The translations under genes were made by a program, and so were the position numbers. This document shows, piece after piece, positions 15,708-20,918 of a DNA stretch of 20,918 bases (its first letter is position 1; each line of letters starts with the position of its first letter). The notes beneath the pieces are model-generated. The model was not told the origin of the DNA. It searched no databases and worked only from the letters and a program-made list of their open reading frames with translations. Source of the stretch: Gammaproteobacteria bacterium (GTDB lineage: Bacteria; Pseudomonadota; Gammaproteobacteria; Nitrosococcales; Methylophagaceae); the NCBI GenBank assembly GCA_002402245.1, contig NVVP01000042.1:1-20918 (forward strand), given 5' to 3'.

Positions 15708-16394
15708 TTATTTACGTTTATATAGTAGATCCCATATACCATGACCTAGGTTAATCCCGCGTTGTTCAAATTTAGTAAGCGGGCGATAATCAGGTCGTTC
15801 TATATAGCCACCATCATCTGAGCAGTTTTGAAAAAGATCATTTTGTGATAAATCATCGAGCATTTGCTCAGCATAATGTTGCCAGTCCGTTGCCATATGT
15901 AGGTGGCCACCTGACTTTATTTTTTCAGTAAGTAGCGTGACAAATGAAGCTTGAATGATGCGACGTTTGTGATGACGCTTTTTATGCCATGGATCAGGAA
16001 AATAAAGCTGTAATCGATCTAAGGCATTATCCGTAATACGGTTTTTTAATAGTTCTACTGCATCAGTACAGGCTACTTTTAAGTTAGTTAAGCCATGTTC
16101 CTCAATCGCTTTAAGTAATTGACCTACACCTGGTCGATGTACTTCAACGCCGAGAAAGTCATGTTCGGGCTGGGAAATCGCCATCTTAATTAAGGATGCA
16201 CCATTGCCAAAACCTATTTCTAACACTTTAGGCGCATCACGGTTAAATAGTGCATTGAGGTCAAGAATGCTATCACCTTCATCAATAGCATATTTCCCCC
16301 AAAGATTATCAATGGCTTGTTGTTGTCCAGGGGTTAAGCGGCCTTCACGGCGTACGAAACTGCGTATCGTTCGCAGTGGTCTTTCTTCACTCAT
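15708..16394 (-). CDS. trmB: tRNA (guanine-N7-)-methyltransferase
   Basis: TrmB makes m7G46 in the tRNA variable loop with SAM. The 228-residue protein begins MSEERPLRTIRSFVRREGRL and has the SAM site LEIGFGNGASL (58-68), FLGVEVHRPGVG (80-91), the catalytic block FPDPWHKKRHHKRR (132-145), ATDWQHYAE and the C-terminal TKFEQRG. The frame is open upstream to 16487, but GAGG 9 nt before 16394 and the family N-terminus favour this start; a Met at 16424 has no ribosome-binding site. It is divergent from the permease gene (73 bp apart) and lies 71 bp upstream of the FadL-like gene on the same strand. Confidence 0.95.
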   Translation of the reverse strand: MSEERPLRTIRSFVRREGRLTPGQQQAIDNLWGKYAIDEGDSILDLNALFNRDAPKVLEIGFGNGASLIKMAISQPEHDFLGVEVHRPGVGQLLKAIEEHGLTNLKVACTDAVELLKNRITDNALDRLQLYFPDPWHKKRHHKRRIIQASFVTLLTEKIKSGGHLHMATDWQHYAEQMLDDLSQNDLFQNCSDDGGYIERPDYRPLTKFEQRGINLGHGIWDLLYKRK

Positions 16395-16403
16395 TTTATT
16401 TTG

Positions 16404-16407
16404 CCTC
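16404..16407 (-). promoter_or_regulatory. Shine-Dalgarno GAGG fixing the trmB start
   Basis: GAGG read on the minus strand, 9 nt before the ATG at 16394. It selects this ATG over longer in-frame alternatives at 16424 and 16487. Confidence 0.65.
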
Positions 16408-16459
16408 AGGCTAGGATCTGTCATTATTAATGATAAGATCATACATGAACTAGCCGAGG
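16404..16459. repeat. Nested inverted repeat filling the trmB/permease divergent promoter
   Basis: CCTCAGGCTAG (16404-16414) mirrors CTAGCCGAGG (16450-16459), with one extra A in the left arm. Inside these, GATC recurs at 16415-16418 and 16437-16440, around the palindrome TCATTA-T-TAATGA (16421-16433). The outer arms contain the Shine-Dalgarno sequences of both divergent genes. It may be an operator region, or an RNA hairpin that hides the permease ribosome-binding site in any transcript that starts upstream. Confidence 0.5.
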
Positions 16460-16460
16460 A
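16456..16460 (+). promoter_or_regulatory. Shine-Dalgarno GAGGA fixing the permease start
   Basis: GAGGA lies 7 nt before the ATG at 16468 and selects it over the in-frame extension back to 16204, which would run through trmB on the other strand. Confidence 0.7.
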
Positions 16461-16467
16461 TTTTAAT

Positions 16468-17565
16468 ATGTCGTCATGTTGTAGCAAACCTAAGCCTGAA
16501 CCCGAGCCAAAACCCGATCAAGTCACTAATTGTTGTAGTACTGAAGTAGGCAAGAAGAAACGCCCCGATGCATTACTTTGGTCAGGAATTAGCTTGGTTA
16601 CCATCGCTTATATATTAGATTTGTTTTTTACCGAGTGGTTATCGTTTTCCACTTCCTTACTTAGTATGACGCAAGCCACACGGGATTTAATGGATAGTAT
16701 GTGGCTTGGTTTAGCATTAGGTATGTTGTTTGTCGGCTTATTAGGTCGAGTACCGCGTGAATTTGTTAGTGCTTTATTGGGTAAAGGCGATAGATTTTCA
16801 GGTATTTTACGCGCCACCATTGCCGGCACACTATTAGATCTGTGCAGCCACGGTATCTTATTAGTCGCCATGCGTTTATATCAACGTGGTGCAAGCCTCG
16901 GTCAGGTGATGGCTTTTCTTATTGCGAGTCCGTGGAACTCTTTATCATTGACGGTCATTATGATTGCATTGATTGGTTGGCAGTGGACGTTATTATTTAT
17001 TGTACTTTCTATGCTGATTGGTATCGTCAGTGGTTTGATTTTTGACCGCCTAGTTAGATATGGAAAATTACCCCGTAATCCGAATGAAATTGAAATAACT
17101 GATTTCAAGGTATGGCCAGAAGCAAAACAGCGTTGGCAAGCAACACACTTTAGCTTTGCGTGGTTATCGGCAATGTTATGGGAAGGCATTAAAGATTCAC
17201 GCATGATAGTGCGTTGGTTATTACTAGGGGTGTTATTAGCGGCCTCTATTCGTACTTTTGTCCCGGTTGAAAGTTTTCAAACTTATTTCGGGGCAACAAT
17301 AGCAGGCTTGGCGATGACATTAGTAGTCGCAACCATTTTAGAAATATGTTCTGAAGGTTCCACACCCATTGCCGCTGATTTATTAGTGAGAGCGCATGCA
17401 CCTGGTAATAGTTTTGCTTTTTTGATGACAGGAGTATCAACTGATTACACTGAAATTATGTCATTACGTGAAACAACAAAATCGTGGAAAATTGCTTTGT
17501 TTTTACCCTTAGTCACCGTGCCACAGATCGTATTATTATCGTGGTTGATGAATATACTTGGCTGA
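16468..17565 (+). CDS. SO_0444-type Cu/Zn efflux permease (DUF318 family)
   Basis: A 365-residue membrane protein of the permease/DUF318 family, closest in pattern to SO_0444-type Cu/Zn efflux transporters. It has a cytosolic-looking N-terminal tail with two Cys-Cys pairs (C4-C5 and C22-C23) around a KPEPEPKP linker, then about eight hydrophobic segments in two halves. Each half has the family motif: LDLCSHGILLVA with FLIASPWNS (124-158), and ILEICSEGSTPIAADLL with FLMTGVSTD (290-326). Paired CS(H/E)G and S-P/V-S segments suggest a duplicated ion path. Metal specificity is inferred from the family and the Cys tail. It is transcribed alone, divergent from trmB, with no visible regulator gene beside it. 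Confidence 0.8.
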   Translation: MSSCCSKPKPEPEPKPDQVTNCCSTEVGKKKRPDALLWSGISLVTIAYILDLFFTEWLSFSTSLLSMTQATRDLMDSMWLGLALGMLFVGLLGRVPREFVSALLGKGDRFSGILRATIAGTLLDLCSHGILLVAMRLYQRGASLGQVMAFLIASPWNSLSLTVIMIALIGWQWTLLFIVLSMLIGIVSGLIFDRLVRYGKLPRNPNEIEITDFKVWPEAKQRWQATHFSFAWLSAMLWEGIKDSRMIVRWLLLGVLLAASIRTFVPVESFQTYFGATIAGLAMTLVVATILEICSEGSTPIAADLLVRAHAPGNSFAFLMTGVSTDYTEIMSLRETTKSWKIALFLPLVTVPQIVLLSWLMNILG

Positions 17566-17782
17566 TAACTTACAAACGAAGACTCAAGTTAGTCACTTGT
17601 TTTATAACAGTAAGTTGAATTATTCTAGATTGCTATATAGACTGTTTATTGTAATTGAAGGGTGATGAATTCAAGCAAAATATTGCTATTTAAAGTATAA
17701 TAGTCGGTTAAATTAGCTATTCATCTATGGCTCACCATGCAATGAGTTATCAAAAATACACGTATTAAAGAGAAAAGACACT
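17566..17782 (+). other. 217-bp gap between permease and edd
   Basis: No gene is seen. Just after the permease there is a weak hairpin, CAAGT-TAGTC-ACTTG (17585-17599) followed by TTTTAT, nested inside AACTTAC (17567-17573) and GTAAGTT (17610-17616), possibly a poor terminator. A perfect TATAAT at 17696-17701 is a likely edd -10 box without a convincing -35. One TTGTAATT half-site (17649-17656) recalls the HexR consensus, but no second half is present. Confidence 0.4.
17696..17701 (+). promoter_or_regulatory. Probable edd -10 box (TATAAT)
   Basis: A consensus -10 hexamer placed about 80 nt before the edd ATG. The bases at the -35 distance (AAGCAA) do not match, so the promoter would be weak or activator-dependent. 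Confidence 0.4.
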
Positions 17783-19606
17783 ATGGTTCATCCAGTATTA
17801 GAAGCTGTTACTAACGAGATTATTAACCGGAGTAAAGATAGTAGAACTAAGTACCTCGCGCGCGTTGACGCTGCGGTTGCGACGGGTCCTCATCGAGCAC
17901 AATTGGCTTGTGGTAATTTAGTTCATGGTTTCGCGGCGTGTAGTGCTGATGAAAAGTCTGATTTATCTGGCAGCGTTAAAGCCAATATCGGTATTATTTC
18001 AGCCTACAACGATATGTTATCTGCTCATCAGCCCTATAAAGACTACCCTGATATTATAAAACAAGCGGCGAAACTTGCGGGTGGCGTAGCTCAGTTTGCC
18101 GGTGGTGTGCCGGCTATGTGTGATGGGGTTACTCAAGGCCAAGCAGGGATGGAATTATCTCTATTTAGTCGTGATGTAATTGCAATGTCAGCAGCGATTG
18201 GCTTAAGCCATGATATGTTTGATGGTGCATTATTCTTAGGTATTTGTGACAAGATTGTACCCGGTCTATTAATTTCAGCATTAAGCTTTGGTCATTTACC
18301 CGCCGTGTTTATTCCGGGTGGCCCAATGCCAAGTGGCCTACCAAATAAAGAAAAAGTACGTATTCGCCAGCTTTATGCTGAAGGCAAGGTTGGTCGTGAT
18401 GCCTTATTAAAAGCAGAGTCTGAGTCATATCATAGTGCAGGAACATGTACGTTCTACGGTACAGCGAACAGTAATCAAATGATGGTTGAAATGATGGGCT
18501 TGCATCTGCCGGGTAGCTCATTTGTTAATCCTGGTACGCCATTGCGTGAAGCGCTTACCAAGAGTGCAACAGAGCAAGTATTGAAATATACCGCAATGGG
18601 TGATGATTTCCGTCCGATGGGTTATATGATTGATGAGAAAGCCATTGTAAATGCAATTGTTGGTCTGATGGCAACAGGTGGGTCAACTAATCACACCATG
18701 CATTTAGTCGCGATTGCTCGAGCTGCAGGCATTATTATTAATTGGGATGATTTTGATAAAATCACTAAAATGATTCCATTATTGACTCGAATCTATCCAA
18801 ATGGTGATGCAGATATTAATCACTTCCAAGCTGCAGGCGGCATGGGCGTATTGATTGGTGAACTATTGAAACATGGTCTAATGCATGAAGATATTATGAC
18901 TGTGGCAGCAAAACGCGGCATGAATAGTTATACTGAAGAACCTAAACTTGTAGATAACAAATTGATTTGGGAAGAAGGTCCTGGTAAGTCGTTAGACGCT
19001 GATGTAATTGGCTCGATGAAAAAACCATTCTCAACATCAGGTGGCTTACATTTAATCCATGGTAATTTAGGACGCGGAATGTCTAAAATTTCTGCGGTGG
19101 CTGAAGAACATCAAGTAGTTGAAGCACCGGCAATGGTGTTTGATGATCAAGATGATGTGGTTGCTGCATTTAAACGTGGTGAAATGGAAAAAGATCTTAT
19201 TGTGGTATTACGCTTCCAAGGCCCGAAAGCCAATGGTATGCCTGAGCTACATAAATTGACGCCACTATTAGGTTCATTACAAGATAAAGGCTTCAAAGTC
19301 GCGATTGTTACTGACGGGCGTATGTCTGGCGCATCCGGTAAAGTACCCTCGGCTATACACCTTTGCCCTGAGTGTGAAGATGGTGGTCCATTAACTCGCG
19401 TTCGTACCGGTGATATGATCTACTTGAATACCCAAACTGGTTTACTTAATATTCAAATTGATAATGATACATTTGAAAGACGAACTCAGTGTATTAAAGG
19501 TAGTACCGATCATCACTATGGTATGGGCCGTGAATTATTTGATAGCTTCCGTAAAGGTGTTTCTTCAGCAGAAACAGGTGCTATCAACATGTTCAATGTT
19601 GAATAA
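17783..19606 (+). CDS. edd: Phosphogluconate dehydratase
   Basis: Edd dehydrates 6-phosphogluconate to 2-keto-3-deoxy-6-phosphogluconate, the first committed Entner-Doudoroff step. The 607-residue protein belongs to the IlvD/Edd family and matches Edd rather than dihydroxyacid dehydratase in PAMCDGVTQGQAGMELSLFSRDVIAMS and FDGALFLGICDKIVPGLL. Probable Fe-S ligands are C113, C155 and C222 (AGTCTFYGTANSNQM). The late TDGRMSGASGKVPSAIH segment is typical. An AGAG-type ribosome-binding site is weak. The next gene, eda, follows after 46 bp. No zwf, pgl or hexR is in the window, so the source of 6-phosphogluconate is unseen. Confidence 0.95.
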   Translation: MVHPVLEAVTNEIINRSKDSRTKYLARVDAAVATGPHRAQLACGNLVHGFAACSADEKSDLSGSVKANIGIISAYNDMLSAHQPYKDYPDIIKQAAKLAGGVAQFAGGVPAMCDGVTQGQAGMELSLFSRDVIAMSAAIGLSHDMFDGALFLGICDKIVPGLLISALSFGHLPAVFIPGGPMPSGLPNKEKVRIRQLYAEGKVGRDALLKAESESYHSAGTCTFYGTANSNQMMVEMMGLHLPGSSFVNPGTPLREALTKSATEQVLKYTAMGDDFRPMGYMIDEKAIVNAIVGLMATGGSTNHTMHLVAIARAAGIIINWDDFDKITKMIPLLTRIYPNGDADINHFQAAGGMGVLIGELLKHGLMHEDIMTVAAKRGMNSYTEEPKLVDNKLIWEEGPGKSLDADVIGSMKKPFSTSGGLHLIHGNLGRGMSKISAVAEEHQVVEAPAMVFDDQDDVVAAFKRGEMEKDLIVVLRFQGPKANGMPELHKLTPLLGSLQDKGFKVAIVTDGRMSGASGKVPSAIHLCPECEDGGPLTRVRTGDMIYLNTQTGLLNIQIDNDTFERRTQCIKGSTDHHYGMGRELFDSFRKGVSSAETGAINMFNVE

Positions 19607-19652
19607 AAGTTATTGATAAATAAAATTTAATAAATTTGGAATATAAAACACA

Positions 19653-20285
19653 ATGAGCAAAACAATTAAAGAAATCATGAATTCATCACCTATCGTACCG
19701 GTTATGGTGATTAATAATGTTGAGCATGCTGTGCCATTAGCTAAAGCATTAGTTAAAGGTGGTATTACAGTATTAGAAATTACATTACGTACTGAAGCGG
19801 CACTAGAATCAATTACCCGTATTAAAGCTGAAGTTCCTGAGGCTATTGTGGGTGCAGGTACGATCATTAATATTGATACATTAAATAAAGCGATTGCTGC
19901 CGGAGCTGAGTTTATCGTGAGCCCGGGTACAACCGATACAATGATTGATGCTGCATTAGCAACAGGCGTTCCTTTATTACCTGGTGTTGCTAACCCAAGT
20001 GAAGCAATGCGTTTATTAGAAAAAGGCATTACTGAAATGAAATTCTTCCCTGCAGAAGCGGCAGGTGGTATTCCAATGCTAAAATCTATTGGCGCACCGA
20101 TTCCACAAATTACATTCTGTCCTACTGGTGGCGTTAACCAGAAGAATGTTAAAGACTACTACAGCCTACCTAATGTAGCCTGTGTGGGTGGTTCTTGGAT
20201 GTGTTCAGCTAGTCTTGTTGATGCTGAAAACTGGGATGAAATTACCCGTTTATCTGCTGAAGCAATTAAATTAGCGACTGCTTAA
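19653..20285 (+). CDS. eda: KDPG aldolase (2-dehydro-3-deoxy-phosphogluconate aldolase)
   Basis: Eda cleaves KDPG to pyruvate and glyceraldehyde-3-phosphate, completing the Entner-Doudoroff route begun by Edd. The 210-residue class I aldolase has E42 and R46 in LEITLRT, GAGTIIN (67-73), SPGTTD (90-95) and the Schiff-base K130 in EMKFFPAEAAGG, with CPTGGVN later. GGA at 19638-19640 is a rather distant ribosome-binding site. It lies 46 bp after edd on the same strand and is followed by a strong terminator, so edd-eda is a two-gene operon. Confidence 0.95.
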   Translation: MSKTIKEIMNSSPIVPVMVINNVEHAVPLAKALVKGGITVLEITLRTEAALESITRIKAEVPEAIVGAGTIINIDTLNKAIAAGAEFIVSPGTTDTMIDAALATGVPLLPGVANPSEAMRLLEKGITEMKFFPAEAAGGIPMLKSIGAPIPQITFCPTGGVNQKNVKDYYSLPNVACVGGSWMCSASLVDAENWDEITRLSAEAIKLATA

Positions 20286-20306
20286 TAATTTAATCCGCTA
20301 CACAAT

Positions 20307-20345
20307 AAAAAAGGCTGAAGGGCGTCATGCTCTTCAGCCTTTTTT
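20307..20345. terminator. Bidirectional intrinsic terminator between eda and the HvfC-like gene
   Basis: AAAAAAGGCTGAAG (20307-20320) pairs with CTTCAGCCTTTTTT (20332-20345) around an 11-base loop. The GC-rich stem has A and T runs on its two sides, so it gives a U tract on both strands and can end both convergent transcripts. Confidence 0.92.
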
Positions 20346-20351
20346 TGTGGA

Positions 20352-20918
20352 TTAAGCTAAGTTTGGCTTAACTAATAAACCACGTTGCAGCCAATCAGTC
20401 ATCAGTGATTTAGCGCCCTCAGATACAACTTCAGGATTGGGATGCTGTAGCTCTTGAGCGATTTTCTGGGACGCAGCTTGGCCATTTAATCCTTCGTTTA
20501 ATAATTCAATCAAACGAGCGCTGACAGGGTTTAACTCTAAAAATGTTACGCTATCTTCATTGTCCCTGTATACCAGTAAGTATATAGGTGCTTCACTAGG
20601 CTGTTCAGGTTGAAAGTCAGGTCCTATTTGATGCACTGGATATTGGTAGGTCAATGACCAAGCAAGAGGTGATAATTCAAATTGCGGTGACAATACATTC
20701 TGCACATCATTAACTGTGGCGGGGTTCACTTCAACATCAGCAACGCTTAATGCCAATTCAACCCATTCATAATGAGCGAGTTCATTGATAAAACCAGGGG
20801 AATTATCAGAGTCATGCTCATTTTCAAGGTAGGCTAAAAACTCACGTGATACTTCATGAAATAAGGGTGTTTTACAGCGGTGTTTAGCCATGAAATCACG
20901 AATCATTTCATGCCATTG
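20352..20918 (-). CDS. HvfC/BufC-family protein (DUF2063), N-terminus cut by window
   Basis: The frame is open to the window edge; 188 residues are visible, beginning QWHEMIRDFMAKHRCKTPLF. The N-terminal DUF2063 domain is partly present, with HRCKTPLFHEVSREFLAYLE, FINELAHYEWVELAL and YPVHQIGPDF. A C-terminal domain follows with VYRDNEDSVTFLELNPVSARLIELLNEG. Family members are usually about 250 residues, so roughly 60 are missing. An internal ATG at 20906 is not the true start, because conserved-looking sequence continues upstream. HvfC/BufC proteins are encoded beside DUF692 (MNIO) enzymes and small Cys-rich precursors and help produce copper-binding bufferin peptides. The older label, putative DNA-binding domain, is not supported by that work. 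No partner genes are in view. Confidence 0.85.
   Translation of the reverse strand, partial: QWHEMIRDFMAKHRCKTPLFHEVSREFLAYLENEHDSDNSPGFINELAHYEWVELALSVADVEVNPATVNDVQNVLSPQFELSPLAWSLTYQYPVHQIGPDFQPEQPSEAPIYLLVYRDNEDSVTFLELNPVSARLIELLNEGLNGQAASQKIAQELQHPNPEVVSEGAKSLMTDWLQRGLLVKPNLA

Noticed and set aside
16421..16446. Fur box in the trmB/permease gap
   Set aside because: TAATGATAA matches one part of the Fur consensus, but the remaining half is out of register by one base; too weak to call.
16204..16467. 88-residue N-terminal extension of the permease
   Set aside because: Runs antisense through the conserved trmB N-terminus; GAGGA and the MSSCCSK start at 16468 are better.
16395..16487. 31-residue N-terminal extension of TrmB
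   Set aside because: Would overlap the divergent permease start and lacks family similarity; GAGG is correctly placed for ATG 16394.
17649..17664. HexR operator before edd
   Set aside because: Only one TGTAATT half-site is present; the second half (ATTACA) is missing at the expected spacing.
19610..20029. Minus-strand 139-residue ORF antisense to eda
   Set aside because: Shadow of the well-conserved eda frame, with repetitive low-information composition.
1..20918. tRNA, rRNA, CRISPR array, IS element or prophage genes
   Set aside because: None was seen: no cloverleaf-like sequence, no regularly spaced repeats, no transposase or integrase motifs.

Overview
The window looks like a chromosomal segment of an AT-rich gammaproteobacterium. 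The main evidence is gene order: yceD-rpmF-plsX-fabH-fabD-fabG-acpP-fabF-pabC-mltG-tmk-holB-pilZ-tatD is the classical gammaproteobacterial fatty-acid/envelope cluster. It is accompanied by a type IV pilus PilZ, a FadL-type outer-membrane channel, TrmB and an Edd/Eda pair. The genus cannot be fixed from sequence alone. FadL and lipoproteins imply a Gram-negative envelope, and edd-eda implies that an Entner-Doudoroff route is present.

Layout. (1) 1-532, minus strand: 5' part of a secreted, Asn/Ser/Ile-rich protein whose style (signal peptide, ICESDTL motif, no Shine-Dalgarno) is Bacteroidota-like and unlike the rest of the window. This is either acquired DNA or a chimeric contig end. (2) 533-671: AT-rich junction. 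(3) 672-12250, plus strand: a nearly uninterrupted operon for fatty-acid synthesis (plsX, fabH, fabD, fabG, acpP, fabF), L32 (rpmF), folate (pabC), peptidoglycan chain release (mltG), dTMP kinase (tmk), replication clamp loading (holB), pilus regulation (pilZ), a TatD nuclease and an SGNH lipoprotein esterase. Most junctions are 1-4 bp overlaps or short gaps. The exception is acpP, which is set off by a 265-bp upstream gap with its own likely promoter and by a strong hairpin behind it. (4) 12245-16394, minus strand: trmB, a FadL channel, a long-chain acyl-CoA synthetase and a Bfd-like 2Fe-2S protein, converging on the fab operon with a 6-bp overlap of stop regions. (5) 16468-17565, plus strand: an SO_0444-type Cu/Zn efflux permease, divergent from trmB. 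(6) 17783-20285: edd and eda, the two Entner-Doudoroff enzymes, ended by a bidirectional terminator. (7) 20352-20918, minus strand: C-terminal three quarters of an HvfC (DUF2063) protein, a partner of MNIO-type metal-binding RiPP (bufferin) synthases, cut by the window end.

Functionally, region 3 makes acyl chains and couples them to phospholipid entry (PlsX). Region 4 imports and activates exogenous fatty acids. The permease and the HvfC fragment hint at copper/zinc handling. Most of the window is conserved housekeeping DNA. The parts most worth a second look are the foreign-looking left end, the HvfC fragment at the right end, and the near-symmetrical 56-bp divergent promoter between trmB and the metal permease.
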